33,661 nt of DNA from a virus. Positions 6,768-14,800 of the stretch are shown here, piece after piece (position 1 is the first letter of the stretch; every line of letters starts with the position of its first letter). A model generated the notes under the pieces. It was not told the origin of the DNA. It saw nothing but the letters and a program-made list of their open reading frames with translations, and ran no database searches. The DNA is taken from the IMG/VR virus record IMGVR_UViG_3300042455_002490, positions 1 to 33,661 of that record, one strand, 5' to 3'. A program made the position numbers and the translations under genes.

Positions 6768-7000
6768 GATTGAATCCTCGTTCGTTCATCATCCGTTTCA
6801 CCTTTAATCGCCCCACCGGTCAGGGCACTACGCACATTACGCAGGATGCCTGCAACCAGAGGGCCAATCTCAGGTTGATACCCGCCCCATTCACACAGGG
6901 GCAGTCTTTGTTCGAGCGTCGACAGGAAAGCGTCTGCTGCTGTCCAGCCAGCCATTTCCACGGCGTCTCGAATGTCCTTGGGGAAGTCTTCCAGCCTCAT
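6764..7000 (-). CDS. Small hypothetical protein (78 aa)
   Basis: The product is 78 residues, starting MRLEDFPKDIRDAVEMAGWT. The segment up to about residue 30 reads as amphipathic helix; a GGYQPEIGPLVAGILRNVRS helix and a charged tail follow. No family is recognised. I chose the ATG at 7000 because it overlaps the glycosyltransferase stop as TGATG; an upstream in-frame start would lie inside that gene's zinc-binding tail. It is a middle member of the glycosyltransferase unit; a function in the same process is only positional inference. Confidence 0.55.
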   Translation of the reverse strand: MRLEDFPKDIRDAVEMAGWTAADAFLSTLEQRLPLCEWGGYQPEIGPLVAGILRNVRSALTGGAIKGETDDERTRIQS

Positions 7001-8037
7001 CAGACTTCCTCGTAGTCGCTGCAATTCTGGCAAGAGCGAATGCCATCGCCATAGTCCCTGAAGGGACGGCATTTTTCGTGAAGCTCACAGCTGTAAACAA
7101 ATTTGAGTGGGCAGTTGCAATTTCCCGTGTCGATCGGGGTCGCGCTTCTGTGAAAGCACGGCAAGCTTCGTCGAATTGTGCGGACTGTACGAAAGCGTTC
7201 AGGGAAAACACCTTGGCTGGGATCAAGAGCTTCCGCCTCAGCAACGACGGCTTGCAGATTGGCCTCTGCAACCTTGGGAGTGAAGTGTTCAACGACATCC
7301 TGGTAGGGCAAGCCAAGCTCGCGACGGCCAAGAATATAATTGAAAATTCGGTCTTCCAAGAACAAGCGATATGGCACGCCTTTGGGTCGACCGAACCGGT
7401 GCAGCCAAGTCATCCAAGGAACACACATCGCCTGTCCGCCGAACAAGCGGACCTTGGAATGTATATACCCCTCTTCACCACCAAAGCCCCTGAACAGAGT
7501 GTTGAAGCCTGGCCATTCGTTCTTGTTCATCATGAACTGACCCAGGCCTTGCATGGGGATGGGGAATGGCTCTCCGGCTTTCACGCGTTCATCAGTCGCC
7601 CAGGTCCCGTACATGCTGTCGCGCCACACAGGTTCAAAGTGCGTGGCCATGTTGATGTGATCGTCGTACAAAAGCGGGCCTTGATAAAGATTCTTGGGAT
7701 TGGCTTGACCTGACCGAATGAATTCTTTGGTCTTGGCCACCACATCCTTTGTCAGCAGCACATGGCTGTCGAGGCACATGACCCATTCGCCTTGCGCTTC
7801 TTCAAATACGAGCTGTCTGGGCAGAGAAGTGCCAGTCGCATGACCTCGGTGGAGATAGCGCGCTTTTGCCCATTCCGCCGCGCTTTTGGTGTGCGGGCAA
7901 CCGTTGGGTAGGTTGTCCACCACAACGATTTCAACATCAGTCAGGTCGTGGTAGGCACGCAACGCCTGGACGGTGAAATAGACCCCGTCGTAATCGTCGT
8001 AGGTCGCCATGCCGATGGTGAGAAGTGGTCCAGCCAT
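7000..8037 (-). CDS. GT-A glycosyltransferase with GT27-like DSH and GGEE motifs and a Cys-rich tail
   Basis: The product is 345 residues. MAGPLLTIGMATYDDYDGVY begins a family 2/27 GT-A domain. VEIVVVDNLPNG (35-46) is the second strand, and WVMCLDSHVLL carries D90-S-H92, a D-x-H metal site like that of polypeptide GalNAc-transferases instead of the usual DxD. GFGGEEGYIHSKVRLFGG followed by WMTWLHRFG copies the GGEN/E...R...GG...H acceptor-loop layout of those enzymes. The last ~50 residues are cysteine-rich (CNCP, SCELHEKC, CQNCSDY), probably zinc-binding. ATG 8037 is set by AGGAGGA just upstream. It stands apart from the main glycan operon, between it and the tail genes, making a virion or host protein a possible acceptor (inference). 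Confidence 0.8.
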   Translation of the reverse strand: MAGPLLTIGMATYDDYDGVYFTVQALRAYHDLTDVEIVVVDNLPNGCPHTKSAAEWAKARYLHRGHATGTSLPRQLVFEEAQGEWVMCLDSHVLLTKDVVAKTKEFIRSGQANPKNLYQGPLLYDDHINMATHFEPVWRDSMYGTWATDERVKAGEPFPIPMQGLGQFMMNKNEWPGFNTLFRGFGGEEGYIHSKVRLFGGQAMCVPWMTWLHRFGRPKGVPYRLFLEDRIFNYILGRRELGLPYQDVVEHFTPKVAEANLQAVVAEAEALDPSQGVFPERFRTVRTIRRSLPCFHRSATPIDTGNCNCPLKFVYSCELHEKCRPFRDYGDGIRSCQNCSDYEEV

Positions 8038-8109
8038 GATTCCTCCTGCGTCATATGGTTTTATGCGTGCTGGCAGGGGAACGGTTACTATCAACAGAAG
8101 GAGAACGAA
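8038..8109. promoter_or_regulatory. Divergent intergenic region with two Shine-Dalgarno sites
   Basis: This 72-bp gap separates the divergent glycosyltransferase and oxygenase-like genes. It must hold initiation signals in both directions unless transcription enters from elsewhere. Strong ribosome sites lie at each end: AGGAGGA for the minus gene and AGAAGGAG for the plus gene. I see no convincing -35/-10 pair in either direction; TTGATA on minus is spaced too far from CATAAA. A phage-specific or host-factor-dependent promoter is possible. Confidence 0.4.
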
Positions 8110-8832
8110 ATGGCAGCTACTGAACTATTGATTGGTGAACCCCTACCTGGGTTTGGCGGGAACAGTATTGTCAGCCAGATTGAGACGGGGCCGTATCCAT
8201 ATCTGGTTGTGGAGAACGCTTTCGACACCCAGGTCCTCAACGAAGCCTTCTATACGCTACCGCCGTCCAACTGGCCGAACTGGGTGACCTACAACAATGA
8301 CTTTGAGAGAAAACGCACAAGCCGGGACCTGCCTTTGCTGTCGCCGTTCACAAGGAACTTGCTGGAGGCCATGCAAGCTCCGTCTTTCGTCAACATCGTT
8401 AGTTCCGTCACGGGTATCTCTAACCTTATCGCTGACCCGGGCCTGCATGGCATGGGTATCTACCGGTATGACAATGGCGGTTTCTTGGCGCCCCACATGG
8501 GCTACGAGCTTCATCCCATATTGAACTTAGAGCGTCGGGTTAATGTTTTGTTGTTTCTGACGCCCGAATGGAATGTCGGCTGGAATGGGCAGCATTTGCT
8601 GTGGGATGATAATGGCTTCAATGTTGTTCGAGAGATTGAACCACGACAGGGGCGTATGGTCATTTATCAAAGCCAAGAGAACGGCTGGATGTCCGTGCGC
8701 CCGATCCAAACGCCAGGGGGTGAAAATCAATACCTCGCCATGGCGGCAACCACCTATCTGACCCAGCCTCGGGCGACGGCGACGAGGAAAAGGGCAGTCT
8801 TCATTCCCAACCGTGGCTACGAGTTCGCCTAG
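8110..8832 (+). CDS. 2-oxoglutarate/Fe(II) oxygenase-fold protein with a degraded metal site
   Basis: The product is 240 residues, close to phage and bacterial prolyl-4-hydroxylase-like proteins. IYRYDNGGFLAPHMGYELHP (117-136) is the strand that normally carries H-x-D; ERRVNVLLFLTPEWNVGWNG matches the family R.ltlllYLNpdW..ewGG. REIEPRQGRMVIYQS then QENGWMSVRPIQTPG matches the distal-His strand. H129 is kept, but the Asp is G131, the distal His position is W193/M194, and the Arg that binds 2-oxoglutarate is Q207. An active dioxygenase is therefore unlikely, and a binding or structural role is more plausible. ATG 8110 has AGAAGGAG upstream. It is a lone plus-strand gene between a glycosyltransferase and the tail operon, ended by a hairpin. 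Confidence 0.7.
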   Translation: MAATELLIGEPLPGFGGNSIVSQIETGPYPYLVVENAFDTQVLNEAFYTLPPSNWPNWVTYNNDFERKRTSRDLPLLSPFTRNLLEAMQAPSFVNIVSSVTGISNLIADPGLHGMGIYRYDNGGFLAPHMGYELHPILNLERRVNVLLFLTPEWNVGWNGQHLLWDDNGFNVVREIEPRQGRMVIYQSQENGWMSVRPIQTPGGENQYLAMAATTYLTQPRATATRKRAVFIPNRGYEFA

Positions 8833-8843
8833 AAACGACAAGA

Positions 8844-8865
8844 CCCGCCCCTTGCAACGGGCGGG
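8844..8865. terminator. Hairpin between convergent genes (candidate bidirectional terminator)
   Basis: CCCGCCC (8844-8850) pairs with GGGCGGG (8859-8865) over an 8-base loop, between the oxygenase-like stop (8832) and the end of the tail operon (8895). The position is right for both transcripts. The following tract is poor in U on both sides (CTTATC on plus, TCTTGTCGTTT on minus), so efficiency is uncertain. Confidence 0.55.
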
Positions 8866-8894
8866 CCTTATCGCTGCTTACTGGACGGGTTCTC

Positions 8895-9566
8895 TTAGAC
8901 GTATTCCAGCTGGACCCATAGTCCAAACTGCTTACTTCCGATCCCGTCCGGACTGGCCGATAGAGCCAAGTACCAGTCGTGTCGGGCATCTGTGGTGTTT
9001 GCGCCCGAAGGACGCAGCCCAGAGATCCCCGGCGAGGCGGTCAGGGTGACCGGTTCTCGCTGCGCTGGAGTGGCTTGATTAGCCGTAGTGAACACTTCCC
9101 ATGCCGTAGACCCCGAGCCGGTAGGATTACCGGAATCTTGTACTGTGACGGGGTGAATAATTTCGGCTAGATAAGTTGTTACACCAGATGCCGGATTGGT
9201 CGGAAGGACTCGGTCGTAAATATAGGCTTTGACATTCTGTGTCTTGACCGCTGAGTCGGCGGTGAAGCGCACATTCAGCGTGCTCTGCCAGTTGGGAATG
9301 GCCCGCAGGGGGATGGCCGAAGTGCCGCGCCCCACCAGCCCGCTTCCTGCGTTGGCGTATTTCACATTCCAAGCTTCGGGACCCTGGTTGGTTCCCGTTG
9401 AGTTGGTGATGAAGGTCTTGTCCTGGGCGTTGCCAACGGGGACGGATTCACCGAAACCGCCGCCGTAAAAACCCAGGCCCGAACCAGCCAGACTGGCAAT
9501 CTGAAACGTCGAGAACGTGCCACCGTCCTCAAACTGTCCTGCGTAAAACGAAATCGATGCTGGCAT
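8895..9566 (-). CDS. Phage structural protein, last gene of the tail operon
   Basis: This 223-residue protein is rich in Gly, Ser, Thr and Asn and looks all-beta. It starts MPASISFYAGQFEDGGTFST and has strands in STLNVRFTADSAVKTQNVKA and an aromatic C-terminus ending FGLWVQLEYV. The C-terminal segment ARHDWYLALSASPDG resembles ends of other virion proteins that I recall only in general terms. GGAGG lies 9 bases before ATG 9566. Position after the Cys-rich and Tyr-rich genes, at the distal end of the tail operon, suggests a tail-tip, fibre or decoration protein. No specific family is recognised. Confidence 0.6.
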   Translation of the reverse strand: MPASISFYAGQFEDGGTFSTFQIASLAGSGLGFYGGGFGESVPVGNAQDKTFITNSTGTNQGPEAWNVKYANAGSGLVGRGTSAIPLRAIPNWQSTLNVRFTADSAVKTQNVKAYIYDRVLPTNPASGVTTYLAEIIHPVTVQDSGNPTGSGSTAWEVFTTANQATPAQREPVTLTASPGISGLRPSGANTTDARHDWYLALSASPDGIGSKQFGLWVQLEYV

Positions 9567-9596
9567 GGTCTAGTACCTCCAGTAGAAATTACACCG

Positions 9597-9941
9597 TCAC
9601 CATTTGCCGTCTGGGCACTTTTGTTCGTCCCAGGAGGCTTTTACATTCATAAAACAACCACAGCCAGAACAACGATTGTCGGGCCGCAGCTTGGGGCAGG
9701 CTTTGCAAATTGCCATTCTTTTTTGATAGGTTTCGCTATCAGATGATTGCATGCCTGTGGCCACATGTTGAGCAACTGCCGTGATGAGGTTCAGGCCTTG
9801 TCGTAACAGCCCAGGCAAGGGCGGTTGAGCCGGAGTCCCCGGCAAGCCCTTGTCCCAAAGTTCACGATAGACCGGGTTACTACTGTATAGCTTGCAGATG
9901 GCGCATTCGCAGACTGATGGATCGTTGGGACACGGCTTCAT
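9597..9941 (-). CDS. Cys-rich zinc-binding protein (114 aa)
   Basis: The product is 114 residues with two cysteine clusters. The N-terminal one has C4, C11, C13 and C16 (CPNDPSVCECAICKLY). The C-terminal one has C79, C82, C91, C94, C96 and C109 (AICKACPKLRPDNRCSGCGC, ending KCPDGKW). The C-terminal pattern C-x2-C...C-x2-CGC...CP..KW is one I recall from small phage proteins encoded among tail genes, where it probably binds zinc. I chose ATG 9941 because it overlaps the previous stop (ATGA) and starts exactly at the first cluster. Its role is unknown; assembly factor or minor tail protein are both possible. Confidence 0.65.
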   Translation of the reverse strand: MKPCPNDPSVCECAICKLYSSNPVYRELWDKGLPGTPAQPPLPGLLRQGLNLITAVAQHVATGMQSSDSETYQKRMAICKACPKLRPDNRCSGCGCFMNVKASWDEQKCPDGKW

Positions 9942-11845
9942 GGCGTCACCGTGATAGGGGGGTGTGCTGTACGATAACCGACTTCGCAAGAATGGCAGTT
10001 GGTAGACCAAATATGATCGATACCATAGAGATACCAAGTTCTGACTTTTACTTTGACCGATTGACCATTGACTAATTGAGACCCAAAAGGAGAAGTTTTT
10101 GATCCGCCATACATTCCACCAAAACTTTCAAATCTAGACACAATTGGCATGTTGGTGAGATAGTGATACGAATAGGCTGTCCCAAGCGATGGTCCAGTCA
10201 CAAACGGATTGCAAATAATCGGTTGATTTTTAATGGTCATTGGCCAGTCGTGATACTCAATATTGTCGTGTTTATTTTTGTAGTTGGCTGAACCTTGTTC
10301 GCAGACATAATAGTAATCGTAAGTATTATAGTAATAGTTGTAATAATAGTAATCGTATGGGTCGCCAATCTTCCAACTTTGAATGATTCCCGATCGCAGT
10401 ATAATAGTTCCATCTGGGTATCTGTACGCATCTGGTATTATTGGATTTGTTGGCTCGGAATAATAATTGCCATCATCAATAAAATATTCAAGAACTGATG
10501 TCAAATAACGCTCTTGAGCATTTGGTACTACTCCCAAATCAATAAACCCATTAGTGCGATTGGTTTTGTTGATCAAATAATAAGAAGCTTCGGCTCTACT
10601 CAACGGAAAAGAACAATCTTTGAGTTGTTGAGACAGACTGCTTTCATTGTAATAAGGTTGTTTGTAGCCAGCGTAAGCAAATAGATAGTAAATAGAATTG
10701 TCCGCTTGTATTTCCGTAAAATTTCCACAGTTTGTGTAGGTATAAGGAATTGGTTGGGTGTTGTCGTAATCATAGTAAACGGGCGCAGCAGCTGAAACCT
10801 GAGCGGTTTGCGTACCCAAACATTTAGTTACGATAGTGACATTGAGTGTCGCAGGTAAACCGCCTCCGCACGGAGGGATAGAATCTTGTTCGTAGGCACA
10901 TAAGTCAAAGTAGGTGTGACCGCCTTTGCTCCAATATTTATCTAAACTACGACTAGTGTTGTCTGCGTAACCACCGTACCATCCCCACCAATATCCATAA
11001 TAATTGTTGGTGTTTGAAAAAGGCCACGAGCAATTGGTTGGCGTACCATAGGGTTGATTGGAACCAGGAAGATATCCGTCACCAGCACCAAGTCCCCAAT
11101 AGCCAGAGTAGCCATTCCATCCGCCCCACCAGTAATACCAATTACCATTGGTTGAATAATCATACTCCTGAGAACGAAGCTCCGCACTCAGCTTGCTCTT
11201 CGTGGAAACGCACTCAGGTATGCCGTTCTTGAAACGGATTACTACGAAGTTGACATCTGCGTTGGCTGTTTTGAGTGGATTTTCTGTGGGCCACTCGTCC
11301 AGATTGAACGGCAACGAGGAAAAGCGAAGATCCATGTCGTTGTTGTTGGCCTGGAATGCTCCCTTGCTAATCGGTATGTACTGAGTGGATGGGTCTCTCA
11401 GGAACTCGGGGCCTTCATACCAGCTATTGTAAAACCAATAGTATGTCCAGCCATAAAGACTTGTGACATCATTCAAGCATGGACAGCGTGTGGCATTGAC
11501 GATCGGGCCAAGCACATTAGGGTTGGTGTAATAGACAGCCCATCCATAATAGTGATAGTTCCAATACCAATAATAGTAGTAATCGTTGTTATAATCGTTG
11601 CGGTCAACGAGGTGTGGGATCGGCAGATCCTGCCCGTTCAGCTTCAAGGACAGAAATCGTTCGGGGGAAGAAAAATCAAAATCCGGCAGGTATTTTCCTG
11701 TTGTTGAGTCGTAAGTGCTGGATTCGCGTGCTCCGAAACGAACAAGAACAACATATTCGTATTCGCCACCCGTGGGGTCAGAATCACACCCAAGGCATTG
11801 GCTTGCCCGATTGCAACAGCACGGCCATCGTCCTTGACAACTCAT
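9938..11845 (-). CDS. Tyrosine/tryptophan-rich virion-operon protein with Cys cluster (635 aa)
   Basis: The product is 635 residues with about 77 Tyr and 22 Trp by hand count. The N-terminus is a Cys cluster (MSCQGRWPCCCNRASQCLGC), then an ordinary beta-like start (YEYVVLVRFGARESS). Aromatic tracts break up otherwise normal sequence: DYYYYWYWNYHYYGW (about residues 81-106), NWYYWWGGWNGYSGYWG and NNYYGYWWGWYGGY (about 226-295), and PYDYYYYNYYYNTYDYYYV (about 495-514). Between the tracts the protein looks globular, with further Cys pairs. The tracts are coded by runs of TAY codons and are AT-rich compared with neighbours. The TAATG overlap with the hub-like gene and ATGA with the next show it is made with the tail. 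A receptor-binding or surface role is inferred; no family is recognised. Confidence 0.7.
   Translation of the reverse strand: MSCQGRWPCCCNRASQCLGCDSDPTGGEYEYVVLVRFGARESSTYDSTTGKYLPDFDFSSPERFLSLKLNGQDLPIPHLVDRNDYNNDYYYYWYWNYHYYGWAVYYTNPNVLGPIVNATRCPCLNDVTSLYGWTYYWFYNSWYEGPEFLRDPSTQYIPISKGAFQANNNDMDLRFSSLPFNLDEWPTENPLKTANADVNFVVIRFKNGIPECVSTKSKLSAELRSQEYDYSTNGNWYYWWGGWNGYSGYWGLGAGDGYLPGSNQPYGTPTNCSWPFSNTNNYYGYWWGWYGGYADNTSRSLDKYWSKGGHTYFDLCAYEQDSIPPCGGGLPATLNVTIVTKCLGTQTAQVSAAAPVYYDYDNTQPIPYTYTNCGNFTEIQADNSIYYLFAYAGYKQPYYNESSLSQQLKDCSFPLSRAEASYYLINKTNRTNGFIDLGVVPNAQERYLTSVLEYFIDDGNYYSEPTNPIIPDAYRYPDGTIILRSGIIQSWKIGDPYDYYYYNYYYNTYDYYYVCEQGSANYKNKHDNIEYHDWPMTIKNQPIICNPFVTGPSLGTAYSYHYLTNMPIVSRFESFGGMYGGSKTSPFGSQLVNGQSVKVKVRTWYLYGIDHIWSTNCHSCEVGYRTAHPPITVTP
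10306..10362 (-). repeat. TAY-codon microsatellite-like tract coding PYDYYYY...DYYYV
   Basis: Nineteen codons here are almost all TAT/TAC with interspersed AAC, GAT and ACT, giving 12 Tyr among 19 residues. It looks like an imperfect trinucleotide expansion inside the 635-residue protein. Confidence 0.7.
11530..11605 (-). repeat. TAY-codon tract coding YYYYWYWNYHYYGW region
   Basis: A second imperfect TAT/TAC-rich tract lies near the N-terminus of the same protein. It carries Trp codons that differ from Tyr codons by two bases. The flanking sequence codes for ordinary mixed residues, so the tract reads as an insertion or expansion in a loop. Confidence 0.65.
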
Positions 11846-14800
11846 TAGCAGTCCGCCGCAACAACAACATAAGTACTGTTATATTCGGCCACAATTACTT
11901 TAGCTCCAGAAGAAATAGGAGTAGATAGATAATTATATACTGATTTAACTCCGCGATTGATTAGGTTGGCGTTTCCGTTTGAGCCGCCGTAGATATATCC
12001 GAGGGCGTTGCCCAGATAAACCTGACTGCCACCGCTTGTCTGATACCACTTCTGTTCATTCGGGACATAAGTCGCCAGAGTGAATCCCTGGGATATGGTG
12101 CTGCCGACAGAACTGGAATAAACCTGGATGGCCTTGGTGGTTGTCACACCGTTGATGATGACATAACCAGACGCAGGATTGCCCTCGGCGAAAATGTATA
12201 CTCTGGTGATTCCAACGCCTGTCCAAACCTTGCGGATGTCATCCCAAAACAAGTCGGTTGGACCCGCCCTGTGAAGATCCGACCTGTAGCCTTGCGTGCC
12301 GCCAATTTGGGTTAGGGAGCCAGGGTTATAAATATCCTGCCCGTAACCAACAACCATCAGGGGACCGCGCAGGCCGACGCTCCTAGCCTCAAACGCCCCT
12401 GCCCCAGCCCCTGCGTTCCAGTTGTTCATCTCGCAGGGTTGCCCGTTTGCCTGCTGGTAGGTGACGATAGATATATCGTTTGAACCAGGGTAGGCGATCG
12501 GCATCAGATTGGTTGCGTTGGCACCCGCAAGGCCCACAGGCAATTCTGCCTTTGGCAACAGAGATGTCCCGTCTGGAAGCGTCCTATACGAAATCCCATA
12601 CTGTGAGCTGGATATACCCCCGTTGTATGTCGGCGCACGGTAGGGCCTGAACAAAGCATCCTGGCTGGTGATCGCCCTGTTCGCAAAGGCCTGTGGATCA
12701 TCAGCCTCCGTATTCGTCATCAATTCATGCAGAGGCGCACTTTTAACATCCAGACGAACGGCGCTGTTGGATGGGCTGGCAAAACCGGCCACGCATTCAT
12801 GCGGGGTTTGAACCCGGTGGAACTTGTCGAATGCCCCAGCGGTCATCGACAGACCAAAAGCCCCCGCGCTCGCTCTTGCGGAACTCTGCCTAGCTTTCGC
12901 CTGATCGATGGCCATCTTGGAAAGGTTTCTACGAAGCTGAAGACCTAGCTGGCCCGTCTTCCGCATCCGGTCGATCGTCTGTCTTGGGATCACGCCAAAG
13001 CGTGGACTGTAGTTCTGGAATGCGTAGGTTGAAGTCACGCCGCCCGTGCCCAGAGAAATCTCAATCGAAGTCACGGCTGGCCCGTTGGCCTGGAGTGCCT
13101 GTCCCAGAGAAACTTTTGGGTAATCCGGTTGTGTGATGCGGCCATGTTCGGTCAGGGCCAGCTGACTAGAACCATCAAACAATCTGGCGAGGGCGACGCG
13201 GTTCATCACGATTTCAGAACCGTAATTGCTCGGCACTAACTCGCTATCAACTTCCACCTTCACCCTTCCTGGCACGCCTGAGTAAACCCAGTATGGGCCG
13301 TAGGTGATCCGGTTACTTTTCAGCGGCACAACGAAGAAAGATGGGTAAATGGGAGGTGGGTGGATGCGTGTCTTTGAAGACTCTGCGTTCGTTTGATAGA
13401 GATCTGCCGGAGTTCCCAAGACGCGACTGATAATGCTGTGGTTGCCGGATGGGTCGTTTGTCTTGGAGAAAATCGGATTCTGGACGGTCATCCTCACCAG
13501 AGGCCCGCCCATATAGGCTATCCCAGGTCCCGACAAAACATAGCGAATGAATGGGCTGTTGCTGTAAGGAGTCGTTACCGAAGGATAATACATCTGCTCG
13601 ATTTTGTCGCCGATGGAAGACTTGACATAAGCGCCCACCTGATCCATCAGGACATCTTGCGGATTATCTATGACGGCCCCGCCCTGGATCAGCCTCTGGT
13701 AGTTGTAAACGACAAAAGGCTCAAATCGACTCTGCTCGTCTGAAAGATAAAGATGGGTCGGCGTTAAGAGGGTCAAGCCGAACGGAGCAAAAAGAGGGTT
13801 GGGGTTGATCGGCGGCTCGGTGATCTCCATGAATGCGCTGCGGGTGATGTCGAACTCGTAGCGAATGTTCGGGCGAAGATCTTCCTTGAAAGGAACTTTC
13901 TCGTCAATCGTCGACGCAGAGATGCCAAGGCTGACGATGAATTCTTTGCCGAGGTGTTGGTTGGCAACGCCAGACAACCAGCTGAAAAACCTTCTCCTGC
14001 CCTCGGATCGATCGTATGTGGCCTCCAAAGCGCGGGCAAGTATGGCCTGCGGGTTGGTCTGCACCATGCTTCCTGTGTTGACGCCAGCAAGGAGCACCTG
14101 ATTGGAGCGGTTACTCTGGAAGCCGGTCATGGCGAAAAATACTTCTGGTCGGTATTTCTCGATGAACTCCATCCAGGAGTCGATCCCGGCCATGGCGAAT
14201 TGCAACTCAAGTGTTGTGCAGAAGTAGTAGGTCGACCCGATGACATCCTCGACGCCTTGGGCGTAAAGGTTCATCATGTCGCAAGGATAAGAGATGGGGC
14301 CTTCACCGGGCAGTTTGGGGGCGAGGATAGCCACCCCGGGCTGACCAAGAATCGGATTCTTGTTTGCGTCATACCCCCAGAAGGAAGCATAGTCCAGCTT
14401 GCTGAACATTCCTTCGTAGGGGCCACCAATCAACATGGAGGCCGTCTGATGGCCCTGGGCCATTTCGATGCCGTGCTCAATCGAGGTGGCGTTGGAGCCA
14501 GGCTGATTGACAATGGCCCCGATGGTGCCAAGGGAAAGGGCCAGCTTGCGACTGATCGTCCTGATCTTGATCGTGTAGCCGATCAGCTCTACGACAAAAT
14601 CGTATCCTGCGTCTTGACAGACTTTGCTGATAACATCGTACAGGCTGACGACAGCGTTGCCTTCGATGCGATAGTAGGGGTCGGGGATAGGGAGTTCGCT
14701 TAAATCCAACGAATAATAGACGCCTTTTGGAAATTCAGCGGTTGGCACGCCCCACCGCATGGGGCCACCGTAAGGCGTGATCAGCGGCTGATTACAAATG

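Noticed and set aside
9583-9595. 13-base match AGAAATTACACCG also at 31866-31878, both just before tail genes; considered as a shared late promoter element
   Set aside because: Several 13-base matches are expected by chance in a window this long, spacing to the gene starts differs (about 17 and 85 bases), and one copy overlaps a stop codon.
9938-11845. Tyr/Asn-rich tracts as the variable region of a diversity-generating retroelement
   Set aside because: No reverse transcriptase, template repeat or second near-identical copy is visible; the tracts are TAY runs spread over the protein and not one C-terminal variable region.
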